Notes under the pieces: model-generated
Seen by the model: only the letters and a program-made list of their open reading frames with translations
The model's database searches: none
Told to the model about the DNA's origin: nothing
Shown here: positions 24,716 to 36,788 of the stretch, piece after piece
How positions within the stretch are numbered: position 1 is the first letter of the stretch
How the letters are laid out: every line of letters begins with the position of its first letter
Position numbers and translations under genes: made by a program
Assembly (NCBI RefSeq): GCF_004684345.1
Contig: NZ_CP038469.1
Coordinates: forward strand, 2,418,001 to 2,482,000
Origin: Citrobacter tructae
Lineage (GTDB): Bacteria > Pseudomonadota > Gammaproteobacteria > Enterobacterales > Enterobacteriaceae
Reading direction: 5' to 3'
Length of the DNA stretch: 64,000 bases

Positions 24716-25630
24716 ATGAAAGCAACCTCAGAAGAACTGGCGATTTTTGTGGCCGTTGTGGAAAGTGGCAGCTTTAGCCGCGCCGCTGAGCAGTTGGGAC
24801 AGGCCAATTCCGCCGTCAGCCGGGCAGTAAAAAAGCTGGAGATGAAGTTGGGCGTCAGCTTGCTTAACCGAACTACCCGACAGTTAAGCCTGACAGAAGA
24901 AGGTGAGCGCTACTTCAGACGTGTGCAGCTAATACTGCAGGAGATGGCTGCGGCAGAAACGGAAATAATAGAGTCGCGTAATACGCCGCGCGGCTTGCTA
25001 CGCATCGACGCCGCAACGCCGGTCATGCTGCATTTCCTGATCCCTCTAATCAAACCTTTCCGCGAACGCTATCCTGAGATGACGCTGTCGCTGGTCTCTT
25101 CAGAGACATTCATCAATCTTATTGAACGAAAAGTAGATGTTGCTATACGCGCTGGCACTCTGACTGACTCAAGTCTGCGCGCACGTCCACTGTTTACCAG
25201 CTACCGTAAGATTATTGCTTCACCCAACTATATTGCACAATTTGGTATGCCGGAGAGTGTAGAAGCGCTTAAACAGCACCTGTGCCTAGGTTTCTCCGAA
25301 CCAGTTTCACTCAATACCTGGCCGATTGCCTGCCGCGATGGACAGCTTCATGAGGTTGAGTGCGGGCTGTCTTCTAACAGCGGCGAAACTCTGAAACAGC
25401 TTTGCCTGAGCGGTAACGGTATTGCCTGTCTTTCAGATTATATGATTGATAAGGAGATCGCGCGGGGGGAACTAGTCGAGTTGTTGGCTGATAAACGCCT
25501 GCCCGTAGAGATGCCGTTCAGCGCCGTTTACTACAGCGATCGGGCGGTAAGCACACGCATTAGGGCATTTATCGACTTTTTGAGTGAACATATAAGAACA
25601 GCTCCCGTAGGAGCTGTTAAAGAGGGTTAA
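24716..25630 (+). CDS. yafC: LysR-family regulator YafC
   Basis: A 304-residue LysR regulator of normal length. The N-terminal winged helix-turn-helix is clear: ELAIFVAVVESGSFSRAAEQLGQANSAVSRAVKKLE with LLNRTTRQLSLTEEG. The effector-binding domain runs from about residue 90 (RGLLRIDAATPV). It is close to E. coli YafC over its length. The inducer is unknown. The divergent exporter gene is the obvious candidate target in this genome. A stem AACAGCTCC/GGAGCTGTT overlaps the end of the coding region (25599-25620) and may assist termination. Confidence 0.93.
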   Translation: MKATSEELAIFVAVVESGSFSRAAEQLGQANSAVSRAVKKLEMKLGVSLLNRTTRQLSLTEEGERYFRRVQLILQEMAAAETEIIESRNTPRGLLRIDAATPVMLHFLIPLIKPFRERYPEMTLSLVSSETFINLIERKVDVAIRAGTLTDSSLRARPLFTSYRKIIASPNYIAQFGMPESVEALKQHLCLGFSEPVSLNTWPIACRDGQLHEVECGLSSNSGETLKQLCLSGNGIACLSDYMIDKEIARGELVELLADKRLPVEMPFSAVYYSDRAVSTRIRAFIDFLSEHIRTAPVGAVKEG

Positions 25631-25651
25631 AGGCTACAGAAGGTTCGGCAA

Positions 25652-26455
25652 TTAGTCCCAGGAGGGGGCCAGACCTTCCGGGCTAACCAGACGATCATTG
25701 CGATCCAGTGCCGCGATCGCTTTTTTATCTTCGGCATCCAGATGCAGGTCCTGCGCCAGCAGGTTGCTTGCCAGGTTTTCACGCCTGGTAGATGAAGGGA
25801 TCACGGAGTAACCTTTATCCATTGCCCACGCCAGAATAACCTGCGCCGAGGTCGCATTATGTTTGGCGGCAATGCGCGCAATCACTTCATCTTTCAGCGC
25901 CTTACCGTAAGCCAGCGTCATGTAAGAGGTGATGTGGATACCGTGCGCTTTTGCCCAGTCAACCACCTGGCAGCTTTGCAGGTACGGTGACAGCTCAATC
26001 TGATTGGTCGCAATATTCTCTGCGCCCACTACAGCAATGGCTTTTTCCATCAACGGGATGGTGAAGTTAGAGATACCTATTTCGCGGGTCAGTCCCTGCG
26101 ATTTGGCTGCCAGTAACGCCTGCATAAACTCTTCAACAGAGACTGCATCGTTTGATGAAGGCCAGTGGATCAGCGTCAGATCAACATAATCGGTACGCAG
26201 TTTCTTCAGACTCTCTTTCAGGCTCGGGATCAGCTTATCTTTGCTGAGATTCTCAACCCAGATCTTGGTGGTGATGTACAGTTCGCTGCGTGGTACGCCG
26301 CTTTCAGCAATCGCCTGGCCCACAGCCGCTTCATTATCATAGATTTGCGCGGTGTCGACAGCACGGTAACCTAACTCAAGTGCCGTTTTAACAGAAGCGA
26401 TAACCACGTCGTCTTTCAGGCGAAAAGTGCCTAAACCAAATGCAGGGATAGTCAT
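25652..26455 (-). CDS. dkgB: Aldo-keto reductase DkgB (methylglyoxal / 2,5-diketo-D-gluconate reductase B)
   Basis: A 267-residue protein from the ATG at 26455 (MTIPAFGLGTF), with GAGGAG upstream and the same length as E. coli DkgB. The frame is open to 26476. AKR signatures are GYRAVDTAQIYDNEAAVGQA (catalytic Asp and Tyr), the Lys in ITTKIW, LTLIHWPS (His) and the C-terminal NADPH site IPSSTRRENLASNL. It reduces methylglyoxal and related carbonyls with NADPH. It converges on yafC and lies downstream of aspU in the same direction. Confidence 0.96.
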   Translation of the reverse strand: MTIPAFGLGTFRLKDDVVIASVKTALELGYRAVDTAQIYDNEAAVGQAIAESGVPRSELYITTKIWVENLSKDKLIPSLKESLKKLRTDYVDLTLIHWPSSNDAVSVEEFMQALLAAKSQGLTREIGISNFTIPLMEKAIAVVGAENIATNQIELSPYLQSCQVVDWAKAHGIHITSYMTLAYGKALKDEVIARIAAKHNATSAQVILAWAMDKGYSVIPSSTRRENLASNLLAQDLHLDAEDKKAIAALDRNDRLVSPEGLAPSWD

Positions 26456-26583
26456 AAAACTCCTCTTTTTAATCACAGTATTCGTTAACTGGGAGGAGTA
26501 TGACCTTCTAATTTGTAGAGAGAAAGGGCGTAAAATGCAGAGGATTTTTGCGGATGGAGCAACAATTAAATCGCAGATAAAGA

Positions 26584-26613
26584 AAAAGCCCTGAGCGTTA
26601 GCTCAGGGCTTTT
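26584..26613 (-). terminator. Terminator of the rrn-aspU transcript
   Basis: AAAGCCCTGAGC/GCTCAGGGCTTT stem with a short loop. On the minus strand it is followed by TTTTTCTTT, 7 bp beyond the tRNA 3' end. Confidence 0.9.
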
Positions 26614-26619
26614 AATAAG

Positions 26620-26696
26620 TGGCGGAACGGACGGGACTCGAACCCGCGACCCCCTGCGTGACAGGCAGGTATTCTAACCAACTGAACTACCGCTCC
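26620..26696 (-). tRNA. aspU: tRNA-Asp (GUC), distal to the rRNA operon
   Basis: A 77-nt cloverleaf with encoded CCA, GTC anticodon and acceptor GGAGCGG/CCGTTCC. It lies 54 bp after 5S rRNA with no terminator between, so it is part of the rrn transcript, as aspU is in E. coli rrnH. Confidence 0.98.
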
Positions 26697-26750
26697 ACCG
26701 AATTTCTTTGTCACTACCCGGATTATTCATCCCGGTTACTGCTTAATTTG

Positions 26751-26870
26751 ATGCCTGGCAGTTCCCTACTCTCGCATGGGGAGACCCCACACTACCATCG
26801 GCGCTACGGCGTTTCACTTCTGAGTTCGGCATGGGGTCAGGTGGGACCACCGCGCTACAGCCGCCAGGCA
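26751..26870 (-). rRNA. rrfH: 5S ribosomal RNA
   Basis: 120 nt beginning TGCCTGGCGGC and ending GAACTGCCAGGCAT on the minus strand, with self-complementary ends as in E. coli. It lies 90 bp after the 23S 3' end. Confidence 0.98.
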
Positions 26871-26960
26871 AATTCTGTCTATCAGACCGCTTTTGCGTTC
26901 TGATGTTATCTGTATCAAGCCGAATATCGTGTCTCTTCACCAAAACATCTTTGGCGTTGT

Positions 26961-29870
<2,910 letters not shown>

Positions 29871-30087
29871 TCACAACCCGAAGATGTTTCGTAAAACATT
29901 TCGACTTGCGAAAATTTGAGAGACTCGAACACACCGCTTATCTGTTCTTATTACGGAGAACAGACACAGTGTGTCGTTTCAATTTTCAGCTTGATCCAGA
30001 TTTTTAAAGAGCAAATATCTCAAACATAACTCAGGGAGTCAGTTTTGAGATATTGAGGTCGGCGACTTTCACTCACGAACCAGCAAG
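29871..30087 (-). other. 16S-23S spacer, part between tRNA-Glu and 23S
   Basis: It contains a spacer boxA (minus-strand ATTTGCTCTTTAAAAA at 30001-30016), which directs rRNA antitermination, and sequences complementary to the 23S downstream flank that form the RNase III processing stem. Confidence 0.75.
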
Positions 30088-30163
30088 TGGCGTCCCCTAG
30101 GGGATTCGAACCCCTGTTACCGCCGTGAAAGGGCGGTGTCCTGGGCCTCTAGACGAAGGGGAC
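30088..30163 (-). tRNA. gltV: tRNA-Glu (UUC) in the rRNA spacer
   Basis: A 76-nt cloverleaf with encoded CCA; acceptor GTCCCCT/AGGGGAC and anticodon TTC in CTTTCAC. It is the only tRNA in this spacer. The symbol gltV is only indicative; K-12 has Ile and Ala tRNAs at the rrnH locus. Confidence 0.97.
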
Positions 30164-30248
30164 ACTGAAGTCTCAATCGCAAGACGCCTTGCTATTTACT
30201 TTTCATCAGACAATCTGTGTGAGCACTACAAAGAACGTTTCTTTAAGG

Positions 30249-31788
<1,540 letters not shown>

Positions 31789-31917
31789 AAGTTTGATGCT
31801 CGTGAATTAAACTTCGTAATGAATTACGTATGTTCACTCAGAGACTTGGTATTCATTTTTCGTCTTGCGACGTTAAGAATCCGTATCTTCGAGTGCCCAC
31901 ACAGATTGTCTGATAAA

Positions 31918-31930
31918 TTGTTAAAGAGCA
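31918..31930 (-). promoter_or_regulatory. Leader boxA of the rRNA operon
   Basis: TGCTCTTTAACAA on the minus strand, in the 16S leader about 130 bp before mature 16S. It is the Nus-factor antitermination element. Confidence 0.9.
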
Positions 31931-31968
31931 GTGCAACGCGGCTTTCGCTCACCGTTGCGAGGTGGCGT

Positions 31969-31996
31969 ATATTACGCTTTCCTCTTTCAGAGTCAA
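31969..31996 (-). promoter_or_regulatory. rRNA promoter P2
   Basis: TTGACT (31991-31996) and TAATAT (31969-31974) on the minus strand with a 16-bp spacer, as in E. coli rrn P2. Confidence 0.9.
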
Positions 31997-32078
31997 CCTC
32001 TTATTTACAGGTTTTTCTCTTCAACCGAACCGGCTGTTTGTGTGAAGTGATTCACATCCGCCGTGTCGATGGAGGCGC

Positions 32079-32106
32079 ATTATAGGGAGTCGACTCAGGA
32101 AGACAA
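32079..32106 (-). promoter_or_regulatory. rRNA promoter P1
   Basis: TTGTCT (32101-32106) and TATAAT (32079-32084) on the minus strand with a 16-bp spacer and GC-rich discriminator GCGCC, the layout of growth-rate-controlled rrn P1. An A/T-rich block just upstream (about 32112-32130) fits an UP element. Fis sites would overlap the 3' end of gmhB. Confidence 0.9.
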
Positions 32107-32155
32107 GCGGAAAAATGCATTTTTGTTTCAACCGCTCACCTTTTATCCACAACGC

Positions 32156-32722
32156 TTATTTTTGCTGCTTTTTTATCGCCAATGGCAGGTCTGCCAGGCT
32201 ATTTATCACCAAATCAGCCGCATTTTCTGCTTCTGGCGTGACAGGCTTGCCCGTACGTACCAATACCTTCGTCCCTACGTTAGCAGCTGCAGCTGCCAGC
32301 ATATCTTCTATTTTATCGCCCACCATATAAGAAGCAGCCATATCGATGTGCAGGAAATCTCGGGCAGAGAGCAGCATCCCTGGATGCGGTTTACGACAGT
32401 CGCAAACCTGGCGGTACTCTTCTACGGTACCTTGTGGGTGGTGAGGACAATAATAGATGCCATCCAGATCAACATCACGATCGGCCAGCGACCAGTCCAT
32501 CCACTCCGTCAGCGTTTCGAACTGCGCTTCAGTAAATTTACCGCGAGCAATACCAGACTGGTTAGTCACGACGATAAGCGCATAGCCCATCTGTTTAAGT
32601 TCACGCATGGCATCAATAACGCCGTCGATGAACTCGAACTCGTCAATCTCATGTACGTAACCGTGGTCCACATTAATGGTACCGTCACGGTCGAGAAAAA
32701 TTGCAGGTACAGACTTTGCCAC
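32156..32722 (-). CDS. gmhB: D-glycero-beta-D-manno-heptose-1,7-bisphosphate 7-phosphatase
   Basis: A 188-residue HAD-superfamily phosphatase with nucleophile/acid motif FLDRDGTIN (Asp11, Asp13), VVTNQSGIARG, the Cys/His zinc loop CPHHPQG..CDCRKPHPGM and MVGDKIEDM. It removes the 7-phosphate to give heptose 1-phosphate in ADP-heptose synthesis. It shares the LPS-core pathway with gmhA at 12.4 kb. It is three residues shorter at the C-terminus than the E. coli protein. It is divergent from metN. Confidence 0.97.
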   Translation of the reverse strand: MAKSVPAIFLDRDGTINVDHGYVHEIDEFEFIDGVIDAMRELKQMGYALIVVTNQSGIARGKFTEAQFETLTEWMDWSLADRDVDLDGIYYCPHHPQGTVEEYRQVCDCRKPHPGMLLSARDFLHIDMAASYMVGDKIEDMLAAAAANVGTKVLVRTGKPVTPEAENAADLVINSLADLPLAIKKQQK

Positions 32723-32812
32723 CTTTTATAGCTCCTGAATAAGGCATGTTGCTCTAGTATCGCATGTTTCGGCAGGCAAGAAAGTGCTCATCTTGCAAAG
32801 CCCGATTGATTT

Positions 32813-32836
32813 AGACGTCTGGATGCCTTAACATCC
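32813..32836. promoter_or_regulatory. MetJ operator (met boxes) upstream of metN
   Basis: Tandem 8-mers AGACGTCT, GGATGCCT and TAACATCC. The first is a perfect met box and the others are degenerate. MetJ with S-adenosylmethionine represses the metNIQ importer. The boxes lie about 75 bp before the metN ATG. Confidence 0.85.
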
Positions 32837-32911
32837 ATCTTATTAACAACGTCGACCGTACCAGACAGACGAAAATGCCACGGCTAACTTAATTACGATA
32901 ATAAATAACCA

Positions 32912-33943
32912 ATGATTAAACTTTCGAATATCACCAAAGTGTTCCAGCAGGGGACGCGCACTATTCAGGCACTGAACAATGTCAGCCTGCATGTTCCTGC
33001 AGGACAGATTTATGGCGTTATTGGCGCCTCAGGCGCCGGTAAAAGTACGCTAATCCGCTGCGTTAACTTACTTGAACGCCCAACGGAGGGCAGCGTACAG
33101 GTAGGCGGTCAGGAGCTAACCACGCTTTCTGAATCCGATCTGACCAAAGCTCGTCGCCAAATTGGCATGATTTTCCAGCACTTTAACCTGCTGTCTTCCC
33201 GCACGGTATTTGGTAACGTCGCGCTTCCGCTGGAGCTGGACAATACACCAAAAGAAGAGATCAAACGTCGCGTAACGGAGCTGCTGGATTTAGTTGGCCT
33301 TGGCGATAAACACGACAGCTATGCAGCCAATCTTTCAGGTGGCCAGAAACAACGTGTCGCCATTGCCCGTGCGCTGGCAAGTAATCCCAAAGTGCTGCTG
33401 TGCGATGAAGCCACCAGCGCGCTCGATCCGGCAACTACCCGTTCGATTCTGGAATTACTTAAAGACATTAACCGCCGTCTTGGGTTAACCATTCTGCTGA
33501 TTACCCATGAGATGGACGTCGTAAAACGTATTTGTGACTGTGTGGCGGTTATCAGCGACGGTGAACTGATCGAACAGGACACAGTGAGCGAAGTGTTTTC
33601 ACACCCGAAAACCCCGCTGGCGCAGAAATTTATTCAATCCACGCTACATCTGGATATTCCGGAAGATTATCTGGCGCGTTTAAAATCAGAGTCGACAGCC
33701 GACAGCGTCCCGATGCTGCGTATGGAATTCACCGGTCACTCGGTCGATGCCCCATTGCTCTCTGAAACGGCCCGTCGCTTTAATGTGAATAACAACATTA
33801 TCAGCGCGCAGATGGATTACGCCGGTGGCGTCAAGTTCGGCATCATGCTGACTGAAATGCACGGTACGCAGGAAGATACACAAGCGGCCATCGACTGGCT
33901 GCAGGAACACCATGTAAAAGTAGAGGTACTGGGTTATGTCTGA
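32912..33943 (+). CDS. metN: Methionine ABC transporter ATP-binding protein
   Basis: A 343-residue ATPase: Walker A GASGAGKST (about residues 38-46), signature LSGGQKQRVAIARAL, Walker B VLLCDEATSALD and H-loop LLITHEMDVV. The C-terminal ACT-like C2 domain (about 265-343) binds methionine and inhibits transport. It powers uptake of L- and D-methionine. It overlaps metI by 8 bp. Confidence 0.97.
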   Translation: MIKLSNITKVFQQGTRTIQALNNVSLHVPAGQIYGVIGASGAGKSTLIRCVNLLERPTEGSVQVGGQELTTLSESDLTKARRQIGMIFQHFNLLSSRTVFGNVALPLELDNTPKEEIKRRVTELLDLVGLGDKHDSYAANLSGGQKQRVAIARALASNPKVLLCDEATSALDPATTRSILELLKDINRRLGLTILLITHEMDVVKRICDCVAVISDGELIEQDTVSEVFSHPKTPLAQKFIQSTLHLDIPEDYLARLKSESTADSVPMLRMEFTGHSVDAPLLSETARRFNVNNNIISAQMDYAGGVKFGIMLTEMHGTQEDTQAAIDWLQEHHVKVEVLGYV

Positions 33944-34589
33944 GCCGATGATGTGGCTGCTGGTTCGCGGCGTATGGGAAACGCTGGCAATGACCTTTGT
34001 GTCCGGTTTTTTTGGTTTTGTGATTGGCCTGCCGGTCGGCGTGTTGCTGTATGTCACGCGTCCGGGGCAAATCATTGAGAACGCGAAGCTTTACCGTACG
34101 CTCTCTGCGCTGGTAAACATTTTCCGTTCCATCCCGTTCATTATTTTGCTGGTGTGGATGATTCCGTTCACCCGCATGATTGTTGGCACGTCTATCGGGT
34201 TGCAGGCCGCTATCGTCCCGCTGACCGTTGGCGCCGCGCCGTTTATCGCCCGTATGGTGGAAAATGCGCTGTTGGAAATCCCAACCGGGCTGATTGAAGC
34301 CTCCCGTGCAATGGGCGCTACACCGTTGCAGATCGTGCGTAAGGTGTTACTGCCGGAAGCATTGCCGGGTCTGGTAAATGCGGCGACGATCACCCTGATT
34401 ACCCTGGTGGGCTATTCTGCAATGGGCGGTGCCGTCGGTGCAGGTGGTCTTGGGCAGATTGGCTATCAATACGGTTACATTGGATACAATGCTACCGTGA
34501 TGAATACAGTGCTGGTATTGCTCGTCGTTCTGGTTTATTTAATTCAGTTATCCGGCGATCGCATCGTCCGGGCAGTCACGCACAAATAA
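33936..34589 (+). CDS. metI: Methionine ABC transporter permease
   Basis: A 217-residue permease with five predicted membrane helices. The EAA coupling motif is in GLIEASRAMGATPLQIVRKVLLPEALPG. It starts inside the end of metN and metQ follows after 45 bp. MetI2N2 is the inner-membrane complex fed by MetQ. Confidence 0.97.
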   Translation: MSEPMMWLLVRGVWETLAMTFVSGFFGFVIGLPVGVLLYVTRPGQIIENAKLYRTLSALVNIFRSIPFIILLVWMIPFTRMIVGTSIGLQAAIVPLTVGAAPFIARMVENALLEIPTGLIEASRAMGATPLQIVRKVLLPEALPGLVNAATITLITLVGYSAMGGAVGAGGLGQIGYQYGYIGYNATVMNTVLVLLVVLVYLIQLSGDRIVRAVTHK

Positions 34590-34634
34590 CGTTGCACACA
34601 ACACAAAAAAACTCATTAAGAAAAGGAAATAAGC

Positions 34635-35450
34635 ATGGTGTTCAAATTCAAAACCTTTGCGGCAGTTGGAGCCCTGATCGGTTCTCTGGCACTTGTGGGT
34701 TGTGGTCAGGATGAAAAAGATCCAAATCACATCAAAGTGGGCGTTATTGTTGGCGCAGAACAGCAAGTTGCGGAAGTCGCACAGAAAGTGGCGAAAGAAA
34801 AATACGGTCTGGACGTTGAGCTGGTCACGTTCAACGATTACGTCCTGCCTAACGAAGCGCTGAGCAAAGGCGATATTGATGCCAACGCCTTCCAGCACAA
34901 ACCGTACCTGGATCAGCAGATCAAAGATCGTGGTTACAAACTGGTTGCTGCAGGCAACACGTTTGTTTACCCGATTGCGGGCTACTCCAAAAAAATCAAA
35001 TCGCTGGATGAGCTGCAGGAAGGTTCTCAGGTAGCGATTCCAAACGACCCGACTAACCTCGGCCGTTCACTGCTGCTGCTGCAGAAAGTGGGCTTGATTA
35101 AACTGAAAGATGGCGTTGGCCTGCTGCCAACCGCGCTGGACGTGATTGAAAACCCGAAAAACCTGAAGCTGGTTGAGCTGGAAGCGCCGCAGCTGCCACG
35201 TTCCCTGGACGATGCACAAATCGCACTGGCGGTCATCAACACCACCTACGCCAGCCAGATCGGCCTGACGCCGGCTAAAGACGGTATCTTTGTTGAAGAT
35301 AAAGACTCCCCGTACGTAAACCTGATCGTAACTCGCGAAGACAATAAAGATGCTGAGAACGTGAAGAAATTCGTTGAGGCGTATCAGTCTGACGAAGTGT
35401 ACGAAGCAGCAAACAAAGTCTTCAACGGCGGTGCTGTTAAGGGCTGGTAA
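34635..35450 (+). CDS. metQ: Methionine-binding lipoprotein
   Basis: A 271-residue substrate-binding protein of the NlpA family. The signal peptide has lipobox LVGC (Cys23), followed by HIKVGVIVGAEQQVAEVAQ and conserved ligand contacts such as DANAFQHKPYLDQ and PNDPTNLGRSL. It delivers methionine to MetNI. A GACGGGC/GCCCGTC hairpin follows at 35486-35503. Confidence 0.97.
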   Translation: MVFKFKTFAAVGALIGSLALVGCGQDEKDPNHIKVGVIVGAEQQVAEVAQKVAKEKYGLDVELVTFNDYVLPNEALSKGDIDANAFQHKPYLDQQIKDRGYKLVAAGNTFVYPIAGYSKKIKSLDELQEGSQVAIPNDPTNLGRSLLLLQKVGLIKLKDGVGLLPTALDVIENPKNLKLVELEAPQLPRSLDDAQIALAVINTTYASQIGLTPAKDGIFVEDKDSPYVNLIVTREDNKDAENVKKFVEAYQSDEVYEAANKVFNGGAVKGW

Positions 35451-35485
35451 TTTTAGGCTGTTTCCACAATATGTAATATCATCAG

Positions 35486-35512
35486 GACGGGCGCTTGCCC
35501 GTCTTGTCATTT
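35486..35512 (+). terminator. Terminator after metQ
   Basis: GACGGGC/GCCCGTC stem with a GCTT loop and a T-rich tail (ttgtcattt). Confidence 0.8.
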
Positions 35513-35566
35513 ATGCAAGCACCTGATTCAATATCTGACGTTTAGATTATTCATTGAGGAAATATT

Positions 35567-35971
35567 ATGCGTGCTTTACCGATCTGTTTAGTAGCACTCA
35601 TGCTGAGCGGCTGTTCTATGTTAAGCAGATCCCCTGTTGAACCCGTTCAAAGCACCGCTACCCCGCCGAAAGCGGAGCCGGAAAAACCAAAAGCACCGCG
35701 CGCTACGCCGGTAAGAATCATTACTAACGCTGAAGATTTAGTGGGCAAACCGTTCCGCGACCTCGGCGAAGTCAGCGGCGAATCCTGCCAGGCATCGAAC
35801 CAGGATTCCCCTCCGAGCATTCCAACCGCTCGCAAACGCATGCAGATTAACGCCTCTAAAATGAAAGCAAATGCGGTATTGCTGCACAGTTGCGAAGTGA
35901 CCAGCGGGACGCCGGGTTGCTATCGTCAGGCGGTTTGCATTGGTTCTGCACTGAACATTTCGGCGAAATGA
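35567..35971 (+). CDS. rcsF: Rcs stress sensor lipoprotein
   Basis: A 134-residue outer-membrane lipoprotein: lipobox LSGC (Cys16), then a Pro/Lys-rich linker (about 25-50) that threads through outer-membrane porins. The folded domain carries four cysteines (SCQAS, HSCEV, GCYRQAVC) for the two RcsF disulfides. It senses LPS and peptidoglycan damage and relieves IgaA inhibition of the Rcs phosphorelay. It also interacts with BamA, encoded at 54 kb. trmO overlaps its stop by 4 bp. Confidence 0.96.
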   Translation: MRALPICLVALMLSGCSMLSRSPVEPVQSTATPPKAEPEKPKAPRATPVRIITNAEDLVGKPFRDLGEVSGESCQASNQDSPPSIPTARKRMQINASKMKANAVLLHSCEVTSGTPGCYRQAVCIGSALNISAK

Positions 35972-36675
35972 GCCATTTTCAGTTCGAGCAAATAGGCGTT
36001 ATCCGCTCACCTTATAAAGAAAAGTTCGCCGTTCCACGCCAGCCTGGTCTGGTGAAAAGCGCCAGCGGTGAGCTTCATTTGCTCGCACCCTATAACCAGG
36101 CTGATGCCGTTCGCGGCCTGGAAGCATTCAGCCATTTGTGGGTGATTTTTGTTTTTCACCAGACAATGGAAGGTGGATGGCATCCAACCGTGCGCCCTCC
36201 CCGTCTTGGCGGCAACGCCAGAATGGGCGTTTTCGCCACGCGTTCAACGTTTCGTCCTAACCCTGTCGGCATGTCTTTGGTTGAGCTACGGGGCATCCGC
36301 TGTCATAAAGAGCACGTCATTCTCGAGCTTGGTGGGCTGGATCTTGTCGATGGTACGCCGGTAGTGGATATAAAGCCGTATTTGCCGTTTGCCGAATCGC
36401 TGCCCGATGCGCGTGCCAGCTATGCGCAGGATGCGCCGCAGGCCAGCGTAAACGTGACGTTCAGTGAAGAGATCGCCGGGCAACTGCCTGGGCTTGAAAA
36501 ACGTTATCCGCATCTTCGTCAGTTTATTGCCGAAGTGCTGGCGCAGGATCCACGTCCTGCCTACCGTAAAAACGAGGAAGAAGGCAGAACCTATGCCGTC
36601 TGGCTGCTGGACTTTAACGTCCGCTGGCGCGTCACGCAGTCAGGATTTGAGGTCTTTGCTCTGGAAGCCCGCTAA
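35968..36675 (+). CDS. trmO: tRNA (N6-threonylcarbamoyladenosine37-N6) methyltransferase TrmO
   Basis: A 235-residue protein from the ATG at 35968 (MSHFQFEQIGVIRSPYKEKF), overlapping the rcsF stop (ATGA). The frame opens earlier inside rcsF. TsaA/UPF0066 family marks are HLWVIFVFHQ, GVFATRSTFRPNPVGMSLVEL and DGTPVVDIKPYLPF. It uses SAM to make m6t6A37 in threonine tRNAs. The C-terminal domain is the extended enterobacterial form. Translation is probably coupled to rcsF. Confidence 0.94.
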   Translation: MSHFQFEQIGVIRSPYKEKFAVPRQPGLVKSASGELHLLAPYNQADAVRGLEAFSHLWVIFVFHQTMEGGWHPTVRPPRLGGNARMGVFATRSTFRPNPVGMSLVELRGIRCHKEHVILELGGLDLVDGTPVVDIKPYLPFAESLPDARASYAQDAPQASVNVTFSEEIAGQLPGLEKRYPHLRQFIAEVLAQDPRPAYRKNEEEGRTYAVWLLDFNVRWRVTQSGFEVFALEAR

Positions 36676-36788
36676 TTTGCGTCGCGTACTCTTTTGACAT
36701 CCCTTTCTCGCTGGTAAACTAAACCACTTTTGTTTTGTGCCAGGCTCGTTTTGAGCCTGTTCGATCGTCCAACTGGAACCGTAACAAC

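Noticed and set aside
25599..25620. Hairpin at the end of yafC as a classic terminator
   Set aside because: There is no T run and it lies within coding sequence, so it is only mentioned with the gene.
17199..26696. aspV and aspU as direct repeats bounding a possible 9.4-kb island
   Set aside because: The genes between them (dnaQ to dkgB) are conserved core genes in K-12 order, with no integrase; only the MFS gene is extra.
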